From contig JACRLB010000017.1 in the NCBI GenBank assembly GCA_016235445.1, positions 62,001 to 126,000 of the forward strand: DNA of 64,000 nt. Reading direction: 5' to 3'. The notes beneath the pieces were generated by a model. It was given only the letters and a program-made list of their open reading frames with translations. It was not told the origin of the DNA and searched no databases. Below, in pieces: positions 52,696 to 61,408 of the stretch (position 1 is its first letter; each line of letters starts with the position of its first letter). This stretch comes from Chloroflexota bacterium (GTDB taxonomy: Bacteria > Chloroflexota > Anaerolineae > Anaerolineales > Villigracilaceae). A program made the translations under genes and the position numbers.

Positions 52696-53471
52696 TTATA
52701 AAACATCCCCCACGCGGCCAAAGCGCTGAAAACAAGCACAACCACCCCCAGCCCGGTGATGATCTCGCGCGCTTCGCGCTGGTCAATCAATTTCAATTCA
52801 GGCGGAATGCCAGCCACAGCCCAGCGGACACCGGCGAACCAGGTGAAAATGATTCCGCCCAGCAGGCCGCCGATATGTCCCCAATTATCGATGCCGGGTG
52901 ATAGGCCAATGAACAGGTTGATGACAATGATGAACACCACGTTCCCGATGGCCTGCTTTGCCTGCGCGCCGAATAGTTCGCGGTTCTGGTAAAAGAAGAT
53001 CATTTCCGCGCCGATCAACCCAAACACCGCAGTGGATGCACCCACCGAGAAGCCGTTTTCCCCGGTGAAAAGGAAGGAAAACACATTCCCGGTAAATGCG
53101 CCCAGAAAATAAAGCAAGGCAAACCTGCCATGCCCAAGCTGTCTTTCCAAAAACGTGCCAATCGATAAAAGCGCGTACATATTAAAGAAAATATGCGCCA
53201 CCGAACCGTGCAGGAAAACAGGCGTAATGAACCGCCACAATTCCCCTGCGCGGATGGCCGCATTGAACCGTGCGCCATAAATTTCCAGCCAGTCTATTTC
53301 ATAAACGGCATATCCCCAAATGAAAACGCTTGCCATTTGAAAAAGATAAACGAATACCGTGAAGCCGATGATGGCATACGTCACTCTGGGCGCGAGCGAT
53401 GGCAGGGCGACGCGAACCGCCTGGGTTGTTGGGGCAGGTTCGAGCGGAGAGAGAGGCGAGGGTTCGATCAT
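52692..53471 (-). CDS. Rhomboid-family intramembrane serine protease
   Basis: 259 aa with six to seven helices. Catalytic Ser in FSVGASTAVFGLIGAE and His in DNWGHIGGLLGG; the WRFITPVFLHGSVAHIFFNMYAL part is the usual loop 1/helix 2 signature. It cleaves single-pass membrane substrates within the bilayer. A Pro/Ala-rich cytoplasmic N-terminus precedes helix one. It overlaps the guanylate kinase gene by ATGA. Confidence 0.93.
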   Translation of the reverse strand: MIEPSPLSPLEPAPTTQAVRVALPSLAPRVTYAIIGFTVFVYLFQMASVFIWGYAVYEIDWLEIYGARFNAAIRAGELWRFITPVFLHGSVAHIFFNMYALLSIGTFLERQLGHGRFALLYFLGAFTGNVFSFLFTGENGFSVGASTAVFGLIGAEMIFFYQNRELFGAQAKQAIGNVVFIIVINLFIGLSPGIDNWGHIGGLLGGIIFTWFAGVRWAVAGIPPELKLIDQREAREIITGLGVVVLVFSALAAWGMFYK

Positions 53472-54085
53472 AACGTCACCTTGCGATGATGCACGCGCAA
53501 ATGTTCCGCAGAAATGATGGCACGAACTTTATCCACCGTTTCATCCAAATGAAAATCGTGGTTGACGATCACATAATCAAAAGCTTCGAGGCGCTGAAGT
53601 TCCTTGCGTGCCGTGGCAATGCGCAGGGATAAAGAATCGGCGGTTTCAGTTTTTCGTTCGCGCAAACGCCGCTCCAACTCATCCTCGCTTTCACAGGTAA
53701 TGAAGATCAGCAAGGCCTCGGGGGCAAGTTTGCGAACCGACTCCGCGCCCTGCACATCGAGCCGCATCACCACATCCTTGCCGCTCGCCAGCGCCTCGCG
53801 CACCTGCACTTTCGGAATGCCTTTGTAATCGCCATACACGATCGCGTATTCGATCAATTCATTTTTCTCGATCATGCGCGCAAACTCATCCTTTGAAACG
53901 AACCAATAATCCCTGCCATGCACTTCGTTTTCACGCCTGTCACGCGTGGTGGCCGTGACGACAAAGTGGAAGGGAAAGCCGCGCTCGATCATGCGCTGTA
54001 CGATGGAATCCTTGCCCACGCCAGACGGGCCTGAAATGACGATGAGCAACGGGTCGGGTTTTCGTAAATCGAATGTATTGGACAT
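53468..54085 (-). CDS. gmk: Guanylate kinase
   Basis: 205 aa. P-loop VISGPSGVGKDSIV at about 16-29, the GMP-binding segment TTRDRRENEVHGRDYWFVSKDEF and DYKGIPKVQVREALASGKDVVMRLDVQGAESVRKL. Phosphorylates GMP with ATP. Full length for the family; translation of the rhomboid gene is coupled to its stop. Confidence 0.95.
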   Translation of the reverse strand: MSNTFDLRKPDPLLIVISGPSGVGKDSIVQRMIERGFPFHFVVTATTRDRRENEVHGRDYWFVSKDEFARMIEKNELIEYAIVYGDYKGIPKVQVREALASGKDVVMRLDVQGAESVRKLAPEALLIFITCESEDELERRLRERKTETADSLSLRIATARKELQRLEAFDYVIVNHDFHLDETVDKVRAIISAEHLRVHHRKVTL

Positions 54086-54153
54086 TCGTGTATTTTACCA
54101 AAGAGACACGCCGCTTCCTCCTCCCCCGCGCCTGATTCGGTTAAAATAGGCAT

Positions 54154-54534
54154 ATGCCTACCTATGACTTTGTCTGTAACCATTGTGAAAAACGATTCGA
54201 CGTGTTCATGACCTTCAGCGAATACGGGAACAAGCCCGTGCATTGCGTCCACTGCGGCAGTGACAAAGTCCGCCGCCGCATGACCAAAATCCGCGTTGCA
54301 AAATCAGAGGGTAGCCGCCTTGAATCCATGGCGGATAATTTCCCCGGCTTCGACGGCCTCGATGACGACCCCAAAGCCCTCGCGCAAATGATGCGTAAAA
54401 TGGGCAGTGAAACAGGCGAAAGCCTGCCCCCTGAATTTGACGAAGTGGTGGACCGACTGGAAGCAGGCCAAAGCCCCGAGGAAATCGAATCTGCCCTGCC
54501 CGACCTGGGCGCAGACGGTTCAATGGAGGATTAG
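54154..54534 (+). CDS. FmdB-family zinc-ribbon protein
   Basis: 126 aa. N-terminal zinc ribbon MPTYDFVCNHCEKRFDVFMT...PVHCVHCGSDKVRRR with two CxxC pairs. The rest is an acidic Met/Glu-rich helical tail (MMRKMGSETGESLPPEFDEVVDRLEAG). FmdB-type regulators are suggested to act on amide or respiration genes, but a role here cannot be told. It has its own start shortly after the divergent gmk promoter region. Confidence 0.85.
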   Translation: MPTYDFVCNHCEKRFDVFMTFSEYGNKPVHCVHCGSDKVRRRMTKIRVAKSEGSRLESMADNFPGFDGLDDDPKALAQMMRKMGSETGESLPPEFDEVVDRLEAGQSPEEIESALPDLGADGSMED

Positions 54535-54729
54535 CCCCTTTCAACATTCTCTGCCGTCCAAACACGAGTAAAAATGAAAATTGCTTCTTGCGCCATCCTC
54601 GGCGCAAGAGTTACTCATAAAACGCCGCCGAGAACGCGGCTTGAGCCTATGTAATGCCGCCAATTTATCCTACGGGCACAATGTTGCGAATTCGCACGAA
54701 TTATTCAAAAAATTGTATTGGTCAGATAA

Positions 54730-54849
54730 CGGTTGAACAAAAAACTTTCACCACTGAGACACTGAGACACTGAGACACTGAGCCACGGAGTTTCTCCCTT
54801 ATTTTTCTCAGTGGCTTCGTGCCTTCGTGGTTCAAAAAATGTTCAACCG
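54730..54849. mobile_element. Inverted-repeat element with ACTGAGAC octamer repeats
   Basis: Ends CGGTTGAACA (54730-54739) and TGTTCAACCG (54840-54849). Inside are four tandem ACTGAGAC-type octamers at about 54754-54785, and CCACTGAG...CTCAGTGG inverted pieces. The rest of the 682-bp gap 54535-55216 shows a fragment similar to the GCGTAAGTCCTGA repeat at 54925, the promoter below, and no gene. Confidence 0.7.
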
Positions 54850-55043
54850 ATTGCTGGCTATTACAAATTATTCAAAAAATTAGCGGAAATTCGCGCAATT
54901 CGCGGCTAAAGATTTTGAACTGCGTAAGTCCTGATTGTGTGAAAACCTGCATGGCCTTTTCATTGGGTGGGAATTTTAGCCATGTATTTATGCCAATATT
55001 CGTATATAACTCTCTGAAATCTAATAGTCTTGACCTGAATTAT

Positions 55044-55109
55044 CGTGACTTTTGTCACATAGCAATACGTGAAAATTAACTTGTTATTAATCTTTGAAAG
55101 GCGTAGAAT
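55044..55109 (+). promoter_or_regulatory. Promoter with CRP/FNR-like site upstream of the decahaem gene
   Basis: TTGTTA (55081-55086), 17-bp spacer, TAGAAT (55104-55109). The element CGTGA-N6-TCACA (55044-55059) fits the CRP/FNR half-site pattern TGTGA-N6-TCACA with one mismatch, centred about 64 bases before the expected start. The leader is about 100 bases with an AAAATCCTC/GAGGTTTT hairpin (55136-55162). Confidence 0.6.
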
Positions 55110-55216
55110 TTTATGGCACTCACTTAAAAAAGCGAGGAAAATCCTCTAAAAAGGAGGTTTTCAGAAACAAATATCCGCCAGCTTTTTTCCACTTTAATAA
55201 AAAGGAGAATGCTACA

Positions 55217-57427
55217 ATGAATTTCAAAAAAATGCTTGTTTTGATTGGCATATTGATCGTTGTCGGCGCGGTTTTAGCGGCTTGCGGCGGCACTCAGACA
55301 ACCGAGCCAACTACCGCCGCCACAGAAGCCCCTGTTGCGCCGGTGCCCGATACACCCTACCTGACCGAATGGCAAGGCTCTGGTCACGCGAATGTCACCG
55401 ATGAGCCCTTCCGCAATTGGGACGATATCGCCGAAGACCCTGACGGAGTACCCACAACATGCGCCAAGTGCCATACCAGTGATGGCTACCGGGATTTCCT
55501 CGGTGAAGACGGCTCCGAAGCTGGGAAAGTTGACGCCGCAGTGCCCGCCGAACATTCGCAAGGCATTCAATGTGTGGCCTGCCACAATGCCGGCACTATT
55601 TCCAAAACAACCGTCATGTTCCCCTCCGGTGTTGAAATTACCGCCGGCGACGATGTCCGCTGTATGGAATGCCATCAGGGGCGTGAGTCTAAAGTCAGTG
55701 TGGATGCGCAGATCGAAAAATTTGCCGTCACCGATATGGACGCAGTTGTTGCCCCGATTAAAGATGACGCGGGCAAGGATGTCAACTTTGGTTTCCGTAA
55801 TGTTCACTACTATGCCGCCGCCGCCACCCTCTACGGTGGTATGACCCATGGCGGGTATGAATATGAAGACATGACCTACGACGCGAAGAATACACACGTC
55901 GACGGCTACGCCACATGCACCGGTTGTCACAACCCGCATACGCTCGAAGTTAAAGTTGAGCAGTGCGCGCTCTGCCATGAAGACGTTGCCACAGTGGAAG
56001 ACCTCAAGAACGTCCGCATGGTTTCTTCGAGTCCGGATTATGATGGTGATGGCGATGCGGAAGAAGGCATGTACTATGAGATCGAAGGCTTGCAGGCCGT
56101 CCTGTATGCCGGGATCCAAAAGTACGCCGCCGACAAAGGGGGAGTGGGAATTGTGTACGACCCCGATGCCTACCCCTACTGGTTTGCTGATGCCGATGGC
56201 GATGGCACAGCCGATCAGGCCGATGGCAGTCCTGTCCGTTACAGCACATGGACAGCCCGCCTGCTCAAGGCCGCCTATAACTACCAGGTTTCCCATAAGG
56301 ATCCCGGTGCGTTTGCCCACGGCAACAAGTACATCGTTCAATTGCTTTTCGATTCAGTCGCCGACCTTGGCGGTGATACCAGCGCCCTCGCCCGCACTGA
56401 TGCAGGCCACTTCGCTGGCGATACCCTGCCCTTCCGCGATTGGGATTTCGACAACGATGGCAACCCCACCTACACCGTGCCGTTCGGCTGTGTAAAGTGC
56501 CATACCGCACAGGGTCTGCCCACCTTCCTCAAGGATGGAGGCACAACCGTGGTGACATCCAATGGCACAACCTCCACCACTGGCGTTCAATCCATGCCTT
56601 CCAGCAATGGATTTATGTGCTCCACCTGCCACAATACAGAAGCATTCCCCGAACGCTTTGCAGTTGCATCCGTTGTCTTCCCGAGTGGCAAAACTGTCAG
56701 CTTTGGCGGCAAGGATGCCGATGGCAACTTTATAGCTGACGATGGCAACTTATGTATCTCCTGCCACATGGGGCGTGAATCCACCACCAGTGTGAACAAC
56801 GCTCTCAAAGGCAAGGATGCGGATGTGGTCGATGCCAAGATACGCTTCAAGAATATCCACTACTTTGCCGCAGGCGCCACCATCTTTGGCGGCGACGTAC
56901 AAGGCGCGTACCAGTACGAAGGCAAAGCCTATGTCGGTCAGAACATGCATGCCGACGAAAATGGCAAGATGAACAAATGCCAGGATTGTCACGATGTCCA
57001 TGCCCTCGAACCCAAGGTTGAATCCTGCGAAACCTGTCACGACACCACCGACCCAACCACAGTTCGCGAAGGCGAAATTGATTACGATGGCGACGGCGAT
57101 GTGACAGAAGGCATCAAGGGTGAAGTGGATACACTTGCGGAAGCTCTCTTTGCCCAGCTCCAGACCTATGCAGCGGCAAATGGCGGCGCAGTTGAATACA
57201 AATCCGGCGCATATCCGTACTTCTTCGGAGCCGACGGCAAAGCCTATGCCACCTGGACCCCCCGCATGCTCAGAGCCGCATTCAACTATCAATACAGCCA
57301 GAAAGACGGCGGCGTGTATGTTCACAACCCCAAGTACATCATCCAAATCATGATCGACTCCATCGAAGATTTGGGCGGCGACGTGAGCGCGTACACACGC
57401 CCCGAAGTTCCAGCCCCAGCCCCGTAA
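55217..57427 (+). CDS. Decahaem c-type cytochrome lipoprotein made of two pentahaem repeats
   Basis: 736 aa from ATG 55217 (AAAGGAG 10 bases upstream). Lipobox LAAC with Cys at residue 23. Ten CxxCH sites at about 82, 119, 149, 234, 250 and 425, 468, 513, 588, 604. The two halves (about 70-390 and 405-735) match in order and spacing, each ending in a Trp/Tyr-rich helix (WTARLLKAAYNYQVSHKDPGAFAHGNKYIVQLLFDSVADLGG and WTPRMLRAAFNYQYSQKDGGVYVHNPKYIIQIMIDSIEDLGG), so the gene arose by internal duplication. It stands alone with its own promoter and terminator and would sit on the outer face of the cell membrane. Confidence 0.93.
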   Translation: MNFKKMLVLIGILIVVGAVLAACGGTQTTEPTTAATEAPVAPVPDTPYLTEWQGSGHANVTDEPFRNWDDIAEDPDGVPTTCAKCHTSDGYRDFLGEDGSEAGKVDAAVPAEHSQGIQCVACHNAGTISKTTVMFPSGVEITAGDDVRCMECHQGRESKVSVDAQIEKFAVTDMDAVVAPIKDDAGKDVNFGFRNVHYYAAAATLYGGMTHGGYEYEDMTYDAKNTHVDGYATCTGCHNPHTLEVKVEQCALCHEDVATVEDLKNVRMVSSSPDYDGDGDAEEGMYYEIEGLQAVLYAGIQKYAADKGGVGIVYDPDAYPYWFADADGDGTADQADGSPVRYSTWTARLLKAAYNYQVSHKDPGAFAHGNKYIVQLLFDSVADLGGDTSALARTDAGHFAGDTLPFRDWDFDNDGNPTYTVPFGCVKCHTAQGLPTFLKDGGTTVVTSNGTTSTTGVQSMPSSNGFMCSTCHNTEAFPERFAVASVVFPSGKTVSFGGKDADGNFIADDGNLCISCHMGRESTTSVNNALKGKDADVVDAKIRFKNIHYFAAGATIFGGDVQGAYQYEGKAYVGQNMHADENGKMNKCQDCHDVHALEPKVESCETCHDTTDPTTVREGEIDYDGDGDVTEGIKGEVDTLAEALFAQLQTYAAANGGAVEYKSGAYPYFFGADGKAYATWTPRMLRAAFNYQYSQKDGGVYVHNPKYIIQIMIDSIEDLGGDVSAYTRPEVPAPAP

Positions 57428-57442
57428 GATAATTTCTCGTAA

Positions 57443-57482
57443 TAAAAAAGATGGCGGACAGAAACGTCCGCCATCTTTTTTA
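57443..57482 (+). terminator. Rho-independent terminator
   Basis: Arms AAAAAGATGGCGGAC and GTCCGCCATCTTTTT with an AGAAAC loop and a T-run. Ends the decahaem transcript. Confidence 0.93.
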
Positions 57483-57514
57483 TTGTGTCCAGCGTAGGTG
57501 TTGATAGGGTATGT

Positions 57515-58534
57515 TCAAAAATTCAAACTCCCTGCCAACCCTCGCCACCACTCATCCTTCTCCCCAGGGACAAAGGGCGTGTACAGCGTGATCCTATCTG
57601 CAATGCCGCTGAAGCGCTTCTTCAAATCATCCGCCAGTTTTTCCTGAGTGGTCATCAGGCAAAATTCCGCGAGCATTTCGTCGGTGATGAGCATGGGCAT
57701 CTCGGCCCATTCGCCTTTGGATGCGAAGCCCGATAATTTTTCGGCAGTTTCGCCCCAGCCGTGGAAGTTCATCACGGCTTTGTAGGATGGGGTGCTGGCA
57801 TAGAACGCAACCTGCATTCGCGCAAAACCTTCTTCTTCGGGGGTGGCCGCCACAAAGGGAGTCATCGAAACGGTGATGTCGCCGCGTTTGCGCCCGCCCT
57901 TTTGCAGACCTTCTTCAATAGCAGGCAGGATCACTTCATTCATATAGCGCGGACTATTGAACGGATGCGCATGAAATCCCTCGCACAATTCGCCCGCGAG
58001 TTTGGCTAGGCCCGTATTTACGCCCGCAATATAAATTGGAATAACACCCTCACCCCTGCCCTCTCCCAAAGGGAGAGGGGGAGGTTGGAAGAAAGGCGAC
58101 ATCAACGTAATTTTATAATGTTCGCCGCGGAAGTTTAACTTCGTTCCATTCTGCCACGTATCCCAAAACGCGCGGATGACCTGGATTTGTTCACGCAGTT
58201 TCCCCGTCACAGACTCAGGCCACGGCATTCCAAAGCGCCTCTCGATGTGCGCCTTGACCTGTGTGCCTAATCCCAAAATGAATCGTCCACCAGACTGTGC
58301 CGCCAAGTCCCATGCGGTGTAGGCAAGGTTGGCAGGCGAGCGCGAGAACGAGACCGCGATAGCCGTGCCAAAGCGTAGAGTCTCTGAATGTTCAGCAACC
58401 AGCGCGCAGGGTAGGAAAGGATCGTGCTGGGTTTCCTGAGTCCACAGCGCATCGAATCCAATCTTTTGAGCGGCTTTCGCAATGGCGGGAACATCTTTCA
58501 ATTGAACGGGGGGGAGTGCGGCATCAAGTTTCAA
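57515..58534 (-). CDS. LLM-class F420-dependent oxidoreductase
   Basis: 339 aa. TIM-barrel luciferase-like fold: MKLDAALPPVQLKDVPAIAKAAQKIGFDALW, TAIAVSFSRSPANLAYTAWDLAAQSGGRFILGLGTQVKAHIERRFGM, and a PIYIAGVN segment. The group uses deazaflavin F420 (or FMN); substrate unknown. A Pro/Gly peptide PPPLPLGEGRGEG (coded at about 58046-58087) is an in-frame insertion of a palindromic CCCTCTCCC...GGGAGAGGG repeat and interrupts the fold just before that segment. Confidence 0.88.
   Translation of the reverse strand: MKLDAALPPVQLKDVPAIAKAAQKIGFDALWTQETQHDPFLPCALVAEHSETLRFGTAIAVSFSRSPANLAYTAWDLAAQSGGRFILGLGTQVKAHIERRFGMPWPESVTGKLREQIQVIRAFWDTWQNGTKLNFRGEHYKITLMSPFFQPPPLPLGEGRGEGVIPIYIAGVNTGLAKLAGELCEGFHAHPFNSPRYMNEVILPAIEEGLQKGGRKRGDITVSMTPFVAATPEEEGFARMQVAFYASTPSYKAVMNFHGWGETAEKLSGFASKGEWAEMPMLITDEMLAEFCLMTTQEKLADDLKKRFSGIADRITLYTPFVPGEKDEWWRGLAGSLNF
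58046..58087. repeat. Palindromic repeat inserted in frame in a coding gene
   Basis: CCCTCACCCCTGCCCTCTCCC is followed by AAA and GGGAGAGGGGGAGG. Related CCCTCTCCCTGAGGG sequence is the core of element A at 29760 and 37050. The insert keeps the frame of the F420-dependent oxidoreductase. Confidence 0.75.
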
Positions 58535-58651
58535 GTCTCAAATCTCCAATCTCTTTTTTTCAACAAGTGTGGCGGCGTTCAATTTGTTGCACTGCGCCAA
58601 ATGCAGTACGGTGCATGTGTGGCTCAAGAGCGGCTCAGCATGACATAATTT

Positions 58652-59071
58652 CTACATTCCTTCAAACGCCTTGAGTTTCTCACGCCATTCATGAGGGATG
58701 TTGATCGTCTTTTCTTCCTTGTAGTCGTACGTTACCATCACAACCTCCCCTTTGGCTAACTCTTTGCCCGTTTTCGCATCCACGATATTCTGCGCCCACG
58801 TCATGGACTTGTTCCCCAGTTTCAAAATGTGAACCCCAACTTTGATGCGTTCGCCAAAGTAGATTGGCGCAAGATAGGTGATATGGACATCCGCCAGAAT
58901 CACTCCGATCTCCATGAAGGATTGGTCTTTCGTGAACAGTCCCAATTCGATCATGTAGGCAAGACGCGCCTGTTCGAAATAGGTGAGGTGGTTGGCGTTA
59001 TTCACATGCCCCTGTGGGTCTAAATCCCCATAGCGGACTTCGGTTGGGTGGAAGAATTTATAGGTAGTCAT
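58652..59071 (-). CDS. Acyl-CoA thioesterase (4HBT/YbgC-like)
   Basis: 139 aa hotdog fold: VRYGDLDPQGHVNNANHLTYFEQARLAYM is the active-site strand-helix with Asp and His-Val-Asn-Asn; FGERIKVGVHILKLGNKSMTW follows. It would hydrolyse an acyl-CoA in the cytoplasm. A neighbouring role is not evident. Confidence 0.9.
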   Translation of the reverse strand: MTTYKFFHPTEVRYGDLDPQGHVNNANHLTYFEQARLAYMIELGLFTKDQSFMEIGVILADVHITYLAPIYFGERIKVGVHILKLGNKSMTWAQNIVDAKTGKELAKGEVVMVTYDYKEEKTINIPHEWREKLKAFEGM

Positions 59072-59296
59072 AGCATGATTATAGTCAAATAGTCTGTAGT
59101 CGAATAGTCGTTAGCCAAATGGACAAATGTCTTTCAGAGAAAATAAAAACTCCGCACCCCGGCGGTGAGAGACCCAGCCCAATTGCACAGGCGCGAGTCC
59201 CTCGAACAACGCATGTTTTGCGGCGAGGTCGAAGGGCGATGCTGGGTATATTTCGTGATAAACTACCGATGCAAATTTTTTGGACGGAGGAATGGA

Positions 59297-59848
59297 ATGC
59301 CCAAACGTAAAACATATTCGATTGAGATCGCAGGCATTAAACGAGACCTGCGCCTCTTTGAGATCAAGCCTGGTTTGAAGATCGCTATTTTGAATATTCT
59401 TGGGGATACCGAGTTGGTACAAGCCTGCGCGCGCGCGCTTGCCCAAAAAATAAAGGAAGTTGACTACGATATTATCGTCACGGCGGAGGCCAAGTCTATT
59501 CCGCTGGCGTATGCGCTTTCAGTGGAAACGAAAAAACCCTACATTGTGTTTCGCAAGTTGTACAAACCATACATGGGCGACGCCATTCAGGCAGAGACTC
59601 TGTCCATTACCACGGGCCAGCCGCAGGTTTTGATATTGGATGAAAAAGACCGCGAGTTGATTGCAGGTAAAAAAGTTTTGATCGTGGACGATGTCATCAG
59701 CACGGGCTCCACCCTGCAGGGCATGAAAATGATTCTGGATAAAGTTGGCGCAAGCGTGGCGGGCGAGGCGGCCATCCTCACTGAAGGCGACCCCGCGCAG
59801 TGGATGCACATTTATTCGCTGGGGCATTTGCCGCTGTTTATGGAGTGA
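59297..59848 (+). CDS. Purine phosphoribosyltransferase (Apt/Xpt-like)
   Basis: 183 aa from ATG 59297 (GGAGG upstream). PRPP loop VLIVDDVISTGSTLQGMKMI near residue 125. An N-terminal LFEIKPGLKIAILNILGDTELVQACARAL and VTAEAKSIPLAYALSVETKKPYIVFRKL match adenine/xanthine-type transferases. It salvages a purine base to its nucleotide; the base is not certain. Confidence 0.87.
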   Translation: MPKRKTYSIEIAGIKRDLRLFEIKPGLKIAILNILGDTELVQACARALAQKIKEVDYDIIVTAEAKSIPLAYALSVETKKPYIVFRKLYKPYMGDAIQAETLSITTGQPQVLILDEKDRELIAGKKVLIVDDVISTGSTLQGMKMILDKVGASVAGEAAILTEGDPAQWMHIYSLGHLPLFME

Positions 59849-59879
59849 AGACACGTAGACAGGTAAACATGCAAAAAAT

Positions 59880-59914
59880 AAGACCCTGAGAAAATCTCTC
59901 GGGGTCTTTTGTTA
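59880..59914 (+). terminator. Rho-independent terminator
   Basis: Arms AAGACCCTGAGA and TCTCGGGGTCTT around AAATC, then TTGTTACC. A wider mirror (AGGTAAAC...GTTTACCT) flanks it. It probably also ends the - strand GIY-YIG gene. Confidence 0.85.
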
Positions 59915-59927
59915 CCTGTGTGCCTGT

Positions 59928-60188
59928 TTACGTGTTTACCTGTATACCCTCACCAACCAACTTACTCTTCTGTACCCGTTTCATTTTTTTGATCGCCAAC
60001 TCGCGTTTCAAGGCCATTATTTTATCAGGCTGTTCTTCCAAATAGACCAATTTCACCGGCCGGCGGGTTTTTGTGTAGCGTGCGCCGATGCCCTTGTTGT
60101 GTTGCTTTAAGCGCCGTTCGGGGTCGGTGGTCCAGCCGGTGTAGTAGGTTCCATCTGCGCATTCGAGGATGTAACAATAGCAGGTCAT
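59928..60188 (-). CDS. GIY-YIG nuclease domain protein (YhbQ/UPF0213-like)
   Basis: 86 aa single domain: CYCYILECADGTYYTGWTTDPERRLKQHNKGIGARYT with the GIY-YIG analogue and Arg, and Glu later. Small stand-alone members may act in DNA repair, but evidence is limited. It overlaps tyrA by ATGA. Confidence 0.9.
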   Translation of the reverse strand: MTCYCYILECADGTYYTGWTTDPERRLKQHNKGIGARYTKTRRPVKLVYLEEQPDKIMALKRELAIKKMKRVQKSKLVGEGIQVNT

Positions 60189-61177
60189 TTGTCTTTTTTG
60201 TTTTTGTCAGGCTTGCTGAACATGGTGCCGAACAATCGCTCAGATATGGATATCTTGTCAACAGGCTCGCGCTTCACTTCCATCCAGCTTGCTGAGGAGC
60301 GATCCTTCAGCCAGTCCTGGCGTCCGGCCTGCGCTTTTTTCAGGCGGTCTTTCAGGGAATTTTCGTTCGCGTCTTCAACATCGTAACGCAGTTCAACGAG
60401 GGCGTTGATCATCGCATCCAGTTTTTGCAGGACGTTCTCACGGTTTTGCATTACCTGCATGTGCAATGCCGTCACATCATCCTGCCCGCTAAATGCGGAC
60501 GTGGCGGCAAAATAAGTGCGGCTCGCCACCTTGCGGACTTCCTGCCAGCCGGGTTGGCTGATCGTAGCGTTTAGCAAAGTTGCGGAAACCAATTGGGGGA
60601 GTATTTGCGCCGAAGACATCAAACCATCTGACTCGGCAAAATCGGTGATCATCACAGTGCCGCCCGTTAAATTGACAAGCCCCGAAACTATTTGCAAGGC
60701 ATCGCCGGGGGCGCCGGGAGGGGCCGAAAGCAGGAAAATGCTTCTCGAAAACAGATCAGCTTTGGCTGAGTCCAGACCCGTACCTGTCTCGTGGAGAAAA
60801 TCAGGGCCAATCGCGGGGACGAGTCCCACGTAGGCAACTCCATCTGGCAGAATTTCCTGCGCCCATTTCGCCACTTCGGCTTTGATGGGAGAGGTATCCA
60901 CCACCACCGTGCCTTTTTTGAGATCCCGCGCAATGTAACTCAACGTGTCACGAACCTGATGAACGGGGATGGCAAGCACAACAACGCTCGCATCTTCAAC
61001 TGAACCTGGAAGGTTGTGATTGGTTTTCTCGACCACCCCATTTTTTTGCGCAAGCCGTTCGATGCCGAAATCCTTGTCATGCCCCATTGTTGTAATCTTA
61101 TCTTTATGCGCCGCAAACGCCAGCCCCAATGACGCGCCGATTTGTCCGAGACCAATAATTGTGATTTGTACAGGCAT
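60185..61177 (-). CDS. tyrA: Prephenate dehydrogenase-like protein
   Basis: 330 aa. Rossmann N-terminus ITIIGLGQIGASLGLAF, VVVLAIPVHQVRDTL, VVVDTSPIKAEVAKWA and the helical C-terminal dimer domain (SDGLMSSAQILPQLVSATLLNATI). It oxidises prephenate to hydroxyphenylpyruvate in tyrosine synthesis, or arogenate. A C-terminal extension of about 60 charged residues is beyond the usual length. No other aromatic amino-acid genes are near. Confidence 0.82.
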   Translation of the reverse strand: MPVQITIIGLGQIGASLGLAFAAHKDKITTMGHDKDFGIERLAQKNGVVEKTNHNLPGSVEDASVVVLAIPVHQVRDTLSYIARDLKKGTVVVDTSPIKAEVAKWAQEILPDGVAYVGLVPAIGPDFLHETGTGLDSAKADLFSRSIFLLSAPPGAPGDALQIVSGLVNLTGGTVMITDFAESDGLMSSAQILPQLVSATLLNATISQPGWQEVRKVASRTYFAATSAFSGQDDVTALHMQVMQNRENVLQKLDAMINALVELRYDVEDANENSLKDRLKKAQAGRQDWLKDRSSASWMEVKREPVDKISISERLFGTMFSKPDKNKKDK

Positions 61178-61408
61178 GTTACCCTCGCAAGAGTTTGATG
61201 ACGGGATTATACTGCCAACACCCCCTTAAACGACGAGAACCACGGACGCCGACCGTGGTTCTCTTTGAAAGGAGGAGAAGAGAAATCACCTTACGCCAGT
61301 AAATTTATCATGATTGCCCCAAACTAACTTGACGCGAACCCTACGACTGCCCTACGATTGTCCGACAATTAACAAGTCTGCAAGCGTTTTTTGATAAAGG
61401 ATGGCAAA

